Source: Ignavibacteria bacterium
Lineage (GTDB): Bacteria; Bacteroidota; Ignavibacteria; Kapaibacteriales; UBA2268
Reading direction: 5' to 3'
NCBI GenBank assembly: GCA_016844745.1
Contig: JAERMQ010000043.1
Location: forward strand, 1-55,682
DNA: 55,682 nt
The position numbers and the translations under genes are program-made. Of the stretch, positions 25,315 to 34,313 are shown one piece after another (position 1 is the stretch's first letter; every line of letters starts with the position of its first letter). The notes beneath the pieces are model-generated. The model had not been told where the DNA came from. It made no database searches and saw nothing but the letters and a program-made list of their open reading frames with translations.

Positions 25315-26136
25315 TTATTTTATCATTGATTTAAGCTCATTTATTGAAAATGGTGGATTTCTCTTATGTAACATAGAATGACAATTCGGACAAACAGGTA
25401 TCAAATCATTAATTGGATCAATTATATAATTTTCTCCAATATCTGATATACTAACAAGATGATGTACATGGATAAATTCTTTACCTATTTCACCAAAGGT
25501 ATCTTCAAAGTTAAAACCACATACTGTACAATTAAATCCATATTGTTCAATACATATTTTTCTTGATATTATATTTCTTTCATATTTATTGACAATGATT
25601 TTCTTTAATTGCCCCTCATAAAGAATAGATTCATCAGGATAAACATAAATAGTAGATTTATTCTTACCTACAAAATCGTTCCATATAATTTCCAATTCAA
25701 TTGCAACATCTTCGCTTATGACAATTCCACCACCTTGAGGTGTCCAAAATTGATTAGGAAAATTCTCATTTAAAATTGATAATGTTAAAATTTCATTTAG
25801 TTCAGGATTTATCAATGAATCCCATAAAATATTAACATAATTTGCTTCATTACTATTATTAGGGTCCCAATTATCATCTTGATAAACAACATTGCTTGTA
25901 TTATCAAAATTTAATGACGATAACGATGATGGTATAGCATTCCCAGAAGCAACAATTCCTTTCGGTTCTTGACCCAAACGGACAAGAAATAAACGATCTC
26001 CATTAATGATAGATTTTCTTCTACCACATCTCCAACCGAATTGACTATACCCATTTTGTTGTATATTGGATATAATTGAATCAATATTTTCCCAATAATA
26101 AACATTAGGATTCCATACAAGAAGATATGTAGCCAT
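25315..26136 (-). CDS. HNH endonuclease with EVE/PUA-like N-terminal domain
   Basis: 273 aa. The C-terminal HNH domain is well formed: CxxC at 203/206, HVHH at 223-226, Asn243 and CPNCH at 249-253. The N-terminal ~155 residues (YLLVWNPNVYYWENIDSII, then RRKSIINGDRLFLVRLG) look like an EVE/PUA-type domain that reads modified bases. This combination is known from modification-dependent restriction nucleases, so defence against phage DNA with modified cytosine is the likely role (inference). The ATG at 26136 has GGAG upstream. Base composition is much more AT-rich than the housekeeping genes, suggesting transfer. It lies on top of a truncated T9SS gene. Confidence 0.85.
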   Translation of the reverse strand: MATYLLVWNPNVYYWENIDSIISNIQQNGYSQFGWRCGRRKSIINGDRLFLVRLGQEPKGIVASGNAIPSSLSSLNFDNTSNVVYQDDNWDPNNSNEANYVNILWDSLINPELNEILTLSILNENFPNQFWTPQGGGIVISEDVAIELEIIWNDFVGKNKSTIYVYPDESILYEGQLKKIIVNKYERNIISRKICIEQYGFNCTVCGFNFEDTFGEIGKEFIHVHHLVSISDIGENYIIDPINDLIPVCPNCHSMLHKRNPPFSINELKSMIK

Positions 26137-26365
26137 AATTCATACTCCATAAGTTAAATAATAATTTTATACCCCTGCTTTCACAACACAAACCGTATAA
26201 CAACTGGAACATTTCATTACTCAATTGCTCCAGTTACTTTAAAAACTTCTAACAACTTCGGTATTGGTAACACCTTAACCGAATTATTCACCACAGCTTC
26301 ATTGCTCGGAGGTCCGAGGATTTCACCATGTTGTCCGAGCACTCTGTTCTTTCCAAAATTGAACT

Positions 26366-26749
26366 TCACCTCGTTGCAGTAAAACCGCCAATCAAAGTTT
26401 GTATTGGAATTAGCTTCTTTTTTGTTGGGTCAACTTCAACAGCAAAATTTTCCAAAGTTGTTGCTCCAAGTAATAAAGGAGTATTCTTAGTGCCAATAAC
26501 AACGGGACACGGTATGGATTCATCAAATCCTTCTATTTCAAAATTTAAGGTTCCAAATAAACATTTGATTGTTTTTCCATCGGCAAAAAAAACATCTCTT
26601 GTTGAAATCGGTTCAAAATGAATTTTATTGGCGAGGTTTTCTGGAATATATGAATACAAAGCGCCGGTATCTACCCAAAATTCACCTTCGAACCAAAGAG
26701 AACTTTCTTTAGAATTTGTAACTTTAACTTTCTTTTTAAACATACCCAT
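26366..26749 (-). CDS. Retropepsin-like aspartic protease domain protein
   Basis: 127-aa single-domain clan AA aspartic protease. The catalytic motif is WVDTGALYSYIP (DTGA at residues 27-30), followed by the flap-like GTLNFEIEG strand and the second hydrophobic motif LLLGATTLENFAVEVD. Such proteins act as homodimers. The function of bacterial members of this short type is unknown. A strong AAGGAG precedes the ATG at 26749. Downstream (26217-26357, same strand) a further stretch reads like the end of another coding sequence but has no start. Confidence 0.85.
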   Translation of the reverse strand: MGMFKKKVKVTNSKESSLWFEGEFWVDTGALYSYIPENLANKIHFEPISTRDVFFADGKTIKCLFGTLNFEIEGFDESIPCPVVIGTKNTPLLLGATTLENFAVEVDPTKKKLIPIQTLIGGFTATR

Positions 26750-27240
26750 TTTTTTCTCCTTAAATAAATAAATTTATAGACCATACATAAATTAAGTCTT
26801 AACCTTGGGTAAGACTTTCTCTTGAGCCGCCGCCGAACTTATTTTAAACATTTTTCAAACCTACATTTTGTCCGTCAAATATTCACATTACAAACATAAT
26901 CATTTCAAATCACTATTTATAACGTTTTCCAATTTTCCAAAATAAATTTTCATTAATTTATTATTGTATCTATTGTGTTGGACTTATTTTTGAAAAAAAA
27001 ATTGAAGATACTTTTTCACCTTTCAAAAGAATATTTAGATGGTGACAAATGACTTCACTCAGCATCTTAGCTATCATTCTACCAACTACATTTCTCTCCG
27101 GAATTTTTTATACTAATACAATCTCAATTCCGCTTCTTTTAATTTCTTCAATGAATGATTCCTCTTACTCAAAATAATCTGTAGAAAAGGGAAGGAGCCA
27201 AACCTCCGAAAATTCTATTTTTAATATTCGTATAGTGATT
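26750..27240. other. Gene-free stretch with decayed coding traces
   Basis: No intact gene. A palindrome AAGTCTTA-ACCTTGGG-TAAGACTT lies at 26794-26817. On the minus strand, 27108-27236 reads like the end of a protein (EESFIEEIKRSGIEIVLV before a stop) but contains an in-frame TAA and no start codon, so at best it is a remnant. The rest is AT-rich sequence without recognisable features. Confidence 0.5.
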
Positions 27241-28281
27241 TTACGCAAATTCTAAAACAGGGATTAAACTTTCTTCTAAATCACTTATATAATCGGCAAA
27301 CTCCAGAAGCATCGCTTCGATTTCAACGGGATTTTCAGCTACGACTAACTTCTGCCTTACTGAAGATGAATTAAACATTCCTTTCAAATATCCGCTGTAA
27401 TGCTTGCGAAATTCTTTTAATCCCCTTATATTTCCCTTTGAGTCTAACGATAAATGCAAATGCTCGATGCAGGTTTCTATTCTCTCTCTTGGAGAAGGCT
27501 CATCCGGGAGAATTCCGGTATTCATATATTTTTTGATTTGAGCGAAAATAAACGGATTGCCTATAGCTGCCCTGCCTATCATAACAGCATCGCAGCCGGT
27601 CTCAATAAAGGCTCTCTCGGCAGATTCGCAGGAGGTTACATCGCCATTTATTATAACCGGAACATTAACAACTTCCTTAATTTTAGGAATCCAACTCCAA
27701 TCCGCTGCTCCGGTCATACCCATACTTCTTGTGCGGCAGTGAATAGTCAAAGCCTGAGCGCCGGCATTGGCAAGACGGGGGGCAATGTCTATGATATTAA
27801 TTGAATCAGCATCCCAACCCAAACGAGTCTTTACTGTAAATGGAATTGAAATGCTCCGGGCTGCCTTTTCGGTGATTTCCACCATTAAATCCGGGTCTTT
27901 GAGCAAGGCTGCGCCGGCATTATGACCAACGACTTTTTTTACCCAGCATCCGCAATTAAAATCGACAATATCAGCGCCGGCATCTTCTGCCATCTTTGCG
28001 GATTCGGCAACTACATCGGGATTCCCGCCAAATATCTGGATTGCAACGGGACGCTCTTCTTCATAGAAAAGCATTTTCGATTTCGACTTTTCTACGTTAC
28101 GAACTAATGCTTCGGATGCTATAAATTCCGTATAAGCAAGGTCAGCGCCCATGTTACGGCATATTAACCTGAATGCCTGGTCGGTTACGCCTTCCATCGG
28201 AGCAAGAAAAATCCCCCGAGAAAAGCTTTGCCTGCCGATTTTGAAACCCTGTTCCGCACTTTTATTTATATAATTTTTCAC
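27241..28281 (-). CDS. dusB: tRNA-dihydrouridine synthase DusB
   Basis: 346-aa flavin enzyme that reduces uridine to dihydrouridine in the tRNA D-loop. Visible family blocks: LAPMEGVTDQAFR (FMN binding), YTEFIASEAL, QIFGGNP, DFNCGCWVKKVV with the catalytic Cys (Trp replaces the usual Pro), TVKTRLGWD, IHCRTRSMG and GCDAVMIGRAAIGNPF. The length fits DusB. The 28282-28442 gap upstream contains only broken ends of the palindromic elements. It is not obviously in an operon. Confidence 0.95.
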   Translation of the reverse strand: MKNYINKSAEQGFKIGRQSFSRGIFLAPMEGVTDQAFRLICRNMGADLAYTEFIASEALVRNVEKSKSKMLFYEEERPVAIQIFGGNPDVVAESAKMAEDAGADIVDFNCGCWVKKVVGHNAGAALLKDPDLMVEITEKAARSISIPFTVKTRLGWDADSINIIDIAPRLANAGAQALTIHCRTRSMGMTGAADWSWIPKIKEVVNVPVIINGDVTSCESAERAFIETGCDAVMIGRAAIGNPFIFAQIKKYMNTGILPDEPSPRERIETCIEHLHLSLDSKGNIRGLKEFRKHYSGYLKGMFNSSSVRQKLVVAENPVEIEAMLLEFADYISDLEESLIPVLEFA

Positions 28282-28442
28282 AAATTTTCTTTTTATGATT
28301 AAATAATATCTATATTAAACGATTGCTGGGTAATTAAATTGAATTTATTTGAATAATGTGTCCATTCTAAAAAGCCTAATTTGTCATTCTCAGGAAAGAG
28401 ACTGTGTGAAAAGTCATAAAAACTGCGATGGTTGACTTTCGT

Positions 28443-29171
28443 TTATTTAATTGATATCTCCTTAATGGTTCTGGTCTTTATTTGGTCTTGAATCAGCAGA
28501 AATCCGGCTCCTTTCGAAAACTCTATAATCAGTGGAAATGTAAATTGATTCCTCTTTCTGCTGCCGTTTGTGAAAACAATTTCTTCAGGTTCGGCAATTT
28601 CCTCAAAATAATTCACCGTACAATTATATCGATTGAAAGAATAATTCTTACCGTTTACACTTTTTTGACTGCTTGAAGCAAATTTATAGCTAAGCTGATA
28701 TACATGATTGAACTTTCCATTAACAGGTGTTCCATCAATAACAATAGTAAATGGTTCAAGGTAAGAACTTTCGGTTTGAAAAGTATTTTCAGAGCAAATA
28801 GGAAATTTGAGCCATATTATTTTTGTTAAGTCAATCACTGATTTTAACGGCTCAAAAAACATATTTGCCGATATGGATAAAGTATCAGCGGACTTAAACA
28901 TATACCAGGTATTAACCGAATCGTTATTAATATAAGTAATGATAGTATAAACTGTCGCAGTATTGGAACTATCAATTTTCATCTGCGAACTTCCTTCGAC
29001 TTTGTCTGTTTCGTCAGGTTTTGAAACTCCTTTGTCTATAACATTATAAACCCAATAATTACCTGTTTTAAGAGGCATGCATTCTGTTAGGGTGTTATCA
29101 GCCGGTTGGCTTGATTCCTTGCATGATACAAGATGAATCAAAATTATTGATATTAGAATATATATTTTCAT
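28443..29171 (-). CDS. Lipoprotein of unknown function
   Basis: 242-aa predicted lipoprotein: MKIYILISIILIHLVSC puts the lipobox Cys at residue 17. The mature part begins with a polar linker (KESSQPADNT), then PLKTGNYWVYNV, a motif common in Bacteroidota lipoproteins of unknown role, and beta-rich sequence. The start at 29171 is preferred to an in-frame ATG four codons earlier because GGAG sits just upstream. A MITE-like element occupies the space to the next gene and could carry its promoter. Confidence 0.78.
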   Translation of the reverse strand: MKIYILISIILIHLVSCKESSQPADNTLTECMPLKTGNYWVYNVIDKGVSKPDETDKVEGSSQMKIDSSNTATVYTIITYINNDSVNTWYMFKSADTLSISANMFFEPLKSVIDLTKIIWLKFPICSENTFQTESSYLEPFTIVIDGTPVNGKFNHVYQLSYKFASSSQKSVNGKNYSFNRYNCTVNYFEEIAEPEEIVFTNGSRKRNQFTFPLIIEFSKGAGFLLIQDQIKTRTIKEISIK

Positions 29172-29201
29172 TTTTTTCTCCATTTATTATTTTAACAAAA
29201 T

Positions 29202-29336
29202 TGAGTCCTATCTAAAAAAGCAATAATTGAATTCCAAAGTACAACTTTCGAATTAGTAAGTCCTTGATATTTCTCATTCCAAAATTCCGATTTTGGAATG
29301 TAATTTTCACAAAAAATGCTTTTTAGAAAGGACTCA
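29202..29336. mobile_element. 135-bp MITE-like element, copy 2
   Basis: Terminal inverted repeats TGAGTCCTATCTAAAAAAGC and GCTTTTTAGAAAGGACTCA; internal hairpins as in 19527-19660. The outermost TCA on this side is, on the minus strand, the TGA stop codon of the methyltransferase-fusion gene. The two copies align over their full length with scattered differences. Confidence 0.85.
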
Positions 29337-31574
29337 AAGAAACAAACTTTTTTGACCTTCTTTTTTTAATACCCAGCTATCCTGTCCAACTTTATCAGCA
29401 ATATGTTCCAGAACTTTTAGTATGGTTTGATTTTCAGGTGTTAAACCATTTTTTAATAGTGGTAAAATATGAAGAATTAATTCATCAAAATGTGCAGCTT
29501 TGCCTTCTCTTTCCATTCTTATTAAATAGCTAATCAAATAATATCTAATTCGTAAGCGAACATCTAAATTTGTTTTGAACTTTGTATTTGGTTTAATTGT
29601 AAATAATTCTTTTTTTTCATTATAATCAAAATTTTGCAATAAGAATGGAGTTAAGTCTGTATATTCCTTTTTCAATAAATCAAGAAAACCAAGTTCTAAT
29701 CCCTTTAAAATCAATTCATCATTAATTTGTTCGAGGGTAGCGCCATTATGTTTGGCAATTATACCTTCGATAGTCTGCATTACTATCTCGGCAATGCCGG
29801 AACCCAGATTTGCTTTCAGAATGGTTTTTGGATTTTTCACTTTTTTAAAATTGATAATCAATTGACCTGAAAGAACTGTGAATGGATTCTGACGTTTTTT
29901 AAAACTGGTTTGTCCGTTTTTTTGAGGAACTGCACCTGCATATTCAAAGCCACATTGCTCGGCTGTATCAATTATCAAATGCCAGAATTCCGGGTCCTTA
30001 TGAGCAAAAACGAATGACATCCATCTGTTGAATTTTAGTACCCTGTACATTTCCTGAATACTTTTAGCAATTAAATTATTATACTCTTCCTTACTTTTAT
30101 TCTTTTCACCACCTTCAATTGCCTCGAGATTTCTATCTTCTTCGGTTACTTCCAAGTCAAGCCATGCATTCCACATAATTGACAAATCAAGATACGGTAT
30201 TTTCTTGCCATACGGAGGGTCGGTATAAATATAATCTATACTTTCTTTATCTATCCAATTTAAATCAGTTGCTGTGCCTTTTAATATTTTGCAATAATTT
30301 ATTGTATTTTCATTTATGGAATACTCAATATCTTTCTTTGCGGCTAAGATTCTTTTAAATTTTATCTCAAAGATGTCAATAAGATTGAGAAATCCCGGAT
30401 TGGGTGCTATACGGTATCGATAATATCTGTTAACTCCACTATCTCCTCCTCCTGCTGATTTAGTATAGTGGAATGTTAGATTATACTTATTTATACTACT
30501 CGAAAAACATAACAATAAAGAGTTCCTGATATTTTTATTTTTTACTTTTTTTATTAAAAATTTTAGATAAGCTAATTGAGCTAATTGTTTTTTGGTAAAT
30601 AACTTTTCAACCACCGGTACATCGGAATTTTTGGGTAAAATAAAACCTTTCGGATATTTATATTTTATAAGAGCATCTTTTATATCATCCTTTGTTTTCG
30701 GTTCGTTTTTCAAATATTCTTTTTTGATTTTATCAAAGGCATCGAAAAGTTCTGATTGATTAACTGGAGCAATTAAGGATTGAACTATAAATACCGGTAA
30801 TGGATTTAAATCAATACTTATGGCTTTTCTATTATTCATCATGGCTTCTATGGCTGTTACTCCACTACCTCCAAAAGGGTCGAGTACCAGGTCGCCGGGT
30901 TTTGTATAATTTTTTATATACTTTGCCACAACATTCCAGCTTTGTTTAGTGAAATATCCGTGAACTCCGAAATGTCTTTTTGCAGCTTGTTTTTTAACCG
31001 GTATTTCTTTCAGAAATGGTCTTATAAGGTAATCATTTTCATTATGAATAATAGAATTATTTTCTTTTTCCTCATAAACAATCGTTTTCCCTGTATGAAA
31101 GCTATTTATTGAAAGTAGATTTGATAGTTTTTCCCAATAATATTCAATTTCATCAATTGGGAAATATAAAACAGGTTCATTTGTACCGGATGTTCTAAAA
31201 ACAGCAAATTCAGTTCCATTGCATAAAGCGAAATAATTTGTTCTGATTTCGGGATGAGTTGAATAACTAAAAACCTGTTCAATATTTTCGGAATTAATTA
31301 TTTTTTCGTTTGGTGATTTTGCATCCAATACCCAAACATAATGGTTTTCAACTTTTAGAATGTAATCCGGTATTAAGTTTATAGGTCGTTTTTTACTTCC
31401 AATTTTTATAAACGGATGTGCTAATGATTTACTGCGTTCAATAGAATTATTATCGAAGCCAAGTTTTGATAAAATAGGCATTATTATTACTTCACGAACA
31501 CTATCCTCTTTAAAGCCCGGGCTTACTTTAATAGATTTTATATCAAAATTACCAAATAGTTCATTTAATTTCAT
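29334..31574 (-). CDS. Nuclease-DNA methyltransferase fusion (single-chain RM-like)
   Basis: 746 aa. The N-terminal ~170 residues resemble a type I R-subunit N-terminal nuclease domain, with PD at 69-70 (LIPDYILKV) and DAK at 84-86 (YVWVLDAKSP), a PD-(D/E)xK signature. An amino-methyltransferase follows: motif I DPFGGSG at 232-238 and motif IV TDPPYG around 452-455, with ~215 residues between that may hold target recognition. The last ~150 residues are a helical domain I do not recognise. This order suggests a combined restriction-modification protein; specificity is unknown. The gene is AT-rich and probably acquired. Its stop codon lies in the MITE-like element. Confidence 0.83.
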   Translation of the reverse strand: MKLNELFGNFDIKSIKVSPGFKEDSVREVIIMPILSKLGFDNNSIERSKSLAHPFIKIGSKKRPINLIPDYILKVENHYVWVLDAKSPNEKIINSENIEQVFSYSTHPEIRTNYFALCNGTEFAVFRTSGTNEPVLYFPIDEIEYYWEKLSNLLSINSFHTGKTIVYEEKENNSIIHNENDYLIRPFLKEIPVKKQAAKRHFGVHGYFTKQSWNVVAKYIKNYTKPGDLVLDPFGGSGVTAIEAMMNNRKAISIDLNPLPVFIVQSLIAPVNQSELFDAFDKIKKEYLKNEPKTKDDIKDALIKYKYPKGFILPKNSDVPVVEKLFTKKQLAQLAYLKFLIKKVKNKNIRNSLLLCFSSSINKYNLTFHYTKSAGGGDSGVNRYYRYRIAPNPGFLNLIDIFEIKFKRILAAKKDIEYSINENTINYCKILKGTATDLNWIDKESIDYIYTDPPYGKKIPYLDLSIMWNAWLDLEVTEEDRNLEAIEGGEKNKSKEEYNNLIAKSIQEMYRVLKFNRWMSFVFAHKDPEFWHLIIDTAEQCGFEYAGAVPQKNGQTSFKKRQNPFTVLSGQLIINFKKVKNPKTILKANLGSGIAEIVMQTIEGIIAKHNGATLEQINDELILKGLELGFLDLLKKEYTDLTPFLLQNFDYNEKKELFTIKPNTKFKTNLDVRLRIRYYLISYLIRMEREGKAAHFDELILHILPLLKNGLTPENQTILKVLEHIADKVGQDSWVLKKEGQKSLFL

Positions 31575-31662
31575 TCTAATTTATTCTTATATGTTTTGTT
31601 CAAACAAAATTAATAAACCTCATCAAATTTTGGAAGAATTCCTATTAAAGAGTTGATCGAAC

Positions 31663-32775
31663 TCAACCGCTGCTTTCTTCGAGTTCTTCGGAAATTTTTT
31701 CGGTTTCAGGAATGATTTTCTTTTCCCGGAGGTAAAAATAAGCGCCTACAAGGGTGTTTACAATGAAATTCGTGCCATGAGTTAAAATTGCATATCCGAC
31801 TGCTTCCCTCTCTGTTAGCCCGGAAGTTGCATAAAGAGCCATCATTGCCCAGCGAACTGCGACATGATGAACACCAATTGCACCCGGAGTTGGCGCTATT
31901 GTTACCGCAACTCCTACTACAATAAGAAGCAAAAACGCATCGCCGGGAGTAAGGTTCAATCTTGCCTGGAAGCCAAAGGAATAGAACATCAGGAACATCG
32001 GGGCTCCGTAGCAAATCCAGATTGCAACGGATTCCATTGCCATCCTGAAATATCGAGACGGCTTCTTGATTATTGCAAATCCTTTTTGGAATTTATCGAA
32101 TAATGAAATTAACCTCTCATATATTTTATGTGAAAACGGGCGAATAAGTATCTTAAGGAAAAACCTGATAAAAGGCGGATAGAAGCTGATTATCAGGACG
32201 AAGACTATTATCACAATCAACGACAGGAAGTTGGCGGGTGATATATTGACGTTAAGTCTTGTAAATGTAGCTTCAAGGGCAAATATGATTTTTTCGCTGA
32301 AAAGCAGGAGTGACAACCCGAAAAGCGTCAGCAAAGTAAGCAGGTCGATAACACGCTCTACTATTATAGTTGCAAATGTACTCGAAAACGAAAATCCCTC
32401 GCTTCGGGCATAAACATAAGGCCTGAGCAGCTCTCCCCCACGCGGAGTTACTGAATTTGCAAAATATCCAATCATCACTGCTTTGAAAAGATTCAAATAG
32501 GATTTTACTTCGCCAATAGGCTCTAACATTGTCTTCCAGCGCATTCCCCTCAGGAAATGGGCAAGCAGGATGAATGGTATGGAAAGGATAACCCACAGAT
32601 AATTCGATTGAATTATTGTATTCTGAATATCCGACAGGGGAATTCCTTTTATTGAATAATAGCCGGAAACAAGGATGAGTATGATGGAAATGGCAAACTT
32701 GAAAAAAGTTTTAAGTTTTGTACCTTTAAGCAGCTTTCTTATATTATTTGAATTTTCTTCTTTCACTATTTGCAT
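31663..32775 (-). CDS. Flippase-like membrane protein (LPG synthase TM/UPF0104)
   Basis: 370-aa integral membrane protein with about eight hydrophobic segments and the family blocks GYFANSVTPRGGELLRPYV, FATIIVERVIDLLTL and APTPGAIGVHHVAVRW. It belongs to the lysylphosphatidylglycerol-synthase transmembrane/YbhN family, without the C-terminal synthase domain, so it is more likely a lipid or glycolipid flippase-type protein than an aminoacyl-transferase. The start at 32775 gives a short charged N-terminus (MQIVKEENSNNIRKLLKG). The C-terminal tail is acidic. Confidence 0.88.
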   Translation of the reverse strand: MQIVKEENSNNIRKLLKGTKLKTFFKFAISIILILVSGYYSIKGIPLSDIQNTIIQSNYLWVILSIPFILLAHFLRGMRWKTMLEPIGEVKSYLNLFKAVMIGYFANSVTPRGGELLRPYVYARSEGFSFSSTFATIIVERVIDLLTLLTLFGLSLLLFSEKIIFALEATFTRLNVNISPANFLSLIVIIVFVLIISFYPPFIRFFLKILIRPFSHKIYERLISLFDKFQKGFAIIKKPSRYFRMAMESVAIWICYGAPMFLMFYSFGFQARLNLTPGDAFLLLIVVGVAVTIAPTPGAIGVHHVAVRWAMMALYATSGLTEREAVGYAILTHGTNFIVNTLVGAYFYLREKKIIPETEKISEELEESSG

Positions 32776-32885
32776 TAAATTTACACTTCTCCGGTACTCA
32801 TTCTCAAATAAATTCCAAAATAATTTTTATAATAACGGATATAATTAAATTTCATTTTTCACGTTCAAAAATATTTTCTTGTCAT

Positions 32886-32996
32886 TTAAAGTTTGGTTTC
32901 CTGGTCAATATCCATTTCCCAGCGCTCAAACAAACTTAACTCTTTTACCGGAAGAACTTCATTTTCTTCCGTTTTGGGTTGCTTTTCGTTTTTCAT
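32886..32996 (-). CDS. 36-aa small protein
   Basis: Short reading frame (MKNEKQPKTEENEVLPVKEL to WEMDIDQETKL) with a very good ribosome site, AGGAGTGG, directly before the ATG. It is highly charged with no membrane segment. It lies 110 bases upstream of the flippase-like gene on the same strand. Function unknown. The case for it being real rests only on the ribosome site and its position. Confidence 0.45.
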   Translation of the reverse strand: MKNEKQPKTEENEVLPVKELSLFERWEMDIDQETKL

Positions 32997-33160
32997 CCAC
33001 TCCTAAATATTTCTTTACTGCTATAATTGAAACATTGCAAGTTATCAAAATAATTCAAAATAATTGTTATATCAAAAAAAGAAAAGTTATTTGAAATGTA
33101 AAACGATATCTTTTTAGGTTTTACTAAATAAAAGATTGTTCTAATCGTTAATCAATAATA

Positions 33161-33280
33161 GAGACCACTGAAAAATGTCATTCTGAACTTGTTTCAGAAT
33201 CCATAAACCGCTTGGGAACTGGATTCTGAAACAAGTTCAGAATGACAATTCTGCAAATTTTATTATTTTTCAGTGGTCTC
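33161..33280. mobile_element. 120-bp palindromic MITE-like element (GAGACCACTG ends)
   Basis: Perfect 15-bp terminal inverted repeats GAGACCACTGAAAAA and TTTTTCAGTGGTCTC. Inside is a palindrome with GTCATTCTGAACTTGTTTCA, a variant of the core shared with 20840 and 21107, around CCGCTTGGGAACTGG. The inner element at 21107 has nearly the same centre (CCGCATTGGAACTGG) but other ends. A single end of this family is at 51946-51972. It lies just upstream of the YceI gene and could carry its leader; otherwise 32997-33312 is AT-rich. Confidence 0.88.
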
Positions 33281-33312
33281 CAATAGATATTTTTAAAACT
33301 AAAGGTTTCAAA

Positions 33313-33951
33313 ATGAGTATAAACATTATGTTCAGAAATCAGCTTTCGGGAATATTAACTACAACAATGATATTGTTAATATTTTTGGTTTTTAATTCCC
33401 AAGCGGGAATAACGCAGTCGTTTAAAATTGATTTGAAGAAATCAAAAATTAATTGGATTGGTGAGAAAATTACAGGTAAACACCTTGGTGGCATCAATAT
33501 TAAATCAGGGGATTTAGCGCTCGATGGCGCCAAATTAACAGGTATCATCGAAATTGATATGAATTCGATGACAAATTACGATATTGCCGACGAGGAGTAC
33601 AAAGCAAAGCTAATCAAACATTTGAAGAACGACGACTTTTTTTCGGTTGATAAATTCCCTGTTTCAACCTTTAAAATGACAAAAGCATCTCCATACAAAG
33701 CCAAATCGGGAGAAACGGCTAATTATTTTGTTACCGGCATGCTGACTATTAAGGGTATTACCAACGAAATCAGTTTTCAGGCTCAAATTGATATTAAAGA
33801 TAATTATTTGAGGGCTACTGCCAATATCGTCATTGACCGCACCAAATGGAACATCCGCTACGGTTCGGGCAGCTTTTTCGATAATTTGGGCGATAAAGCA
33901 ATATACGATGATATTAAATTCGAAGTGTATTTGGAAGGCGTAGCTTCATAG
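33313..33951 (+). CDS. YceI-family exported lipocalin-like protein
   Basis: 212-aa protein with an N-terminal signal peptide (hydrophobic residues ~15-31) and the YceI barrel: KINWIGEKITGKHLGGINIKSG, DEEYKAKLIKHLKNDDFFSV and FPVSTFKM. YceI proteins bind isoprenoid-type lipids in a lipocalin-like barrel and are usually periplasmic. AAAGG lies ten bases upstream of the ATG. Complete and single; palindromes lie on both sides. Confidence 0.92.
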   Translation: MSINIMFRNQLSGILTTTMILLIFLVFNSQAGITQSFKIDLKKSKINWIGEKITGKHLGGINIKSGDLALDGAKLTGIIEIDMNSMTNYDIADEEYKAKLIKHLKNDDFFSVDKFPVSTFKMTKASPYKAKSGETANYFVTGMLTIKGITNEISFQAQIDIKDNYLRATANIVIDRTKWNIRYGSGSFFDNLGDKAIYDDIKFEVYLEGVAS

Positions 33952-33990
33952 AGATTATATAATTTTCTTGTTGATTTAAGAAAAAAATTT

Positions 33991-34050
33991 CTCAGACGTG
34001 GACGTCTGAGCTACTATTTGTATTGGTAGAACAGACGTCCCCGTCTGTTC
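33991..34050. repeat. Double palindrome CAGACG..CGTCTG, copy 2
   Basis: CTCAGACGTGGACGTCTGAG (33991-34010) and GAACAGACGTCCCCGTCTGT (34029-34048) are each palindromic and also pair with each other with one mismatch, as at 20715-20771. A decayed half copy (GAATAGACATCCTTATCTGT) is at 44987-45006. Confidence 0.78.
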
Positions 34051-34189
34051 GAATCTAAAGTACTATTTGAGCGCTTCTTCACATCTACCCCGAATAAGTT
34101 TTTTCAAATTTGCACAAATTCTATCTATATGACACATGAAACGCGAAAAAGTCTCAAAAATGAGCAAAAATTAATTTTTAATGATAGAA

Positions 34190-34266
34190 TAACCTCACCC
34201 TAACCCTCTCCAAAGGAGAGGGAATAAAAAATTCCCTCTTCTTTGGAGAGGGTTAGGGTGAGGTTA
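34190..34266. repeat. Long inverted repeat (AACCTCACCCTAACCCTCTC)
   Basis: Arms 34190-34223 and 34232-34266 pair almost perfectly across an AATAAAAAA-type loop. It is of the same class as 7389-7472 (CCCTCC words around TAACCCT). The remaining 33952-34313 has no gene. Confidence 0.85.
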
Positions 34267-34313
34267 TTACCATCTTATCTCAAGAACAACGCTTGAAGGA
34301 TAAGTGGGAGGCA

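Noticed and set aside
26217..26357. Minus-strand reading VLGQHGEILGPPSNEAVVNN and a following stretch downstream of the retropepsin-like gene
   Set aside because: It looks coding-like but has no start codon or recognisable domain; possibly the tail of a lost gene, too weak to annotate.
27108..27236. Possible nucleotidyltransferase tail (EESFIEEIKRSGIEI)
   Set aside because: In-frame TAA, no start, only about 18 suggestive residues.
32748..33094. Plus-strand frames of 63 and 71 codons upstream of the YceI gene
   Set aside because: No ribosome site or domain; the opposite strand has a better small frame (32886-32996).
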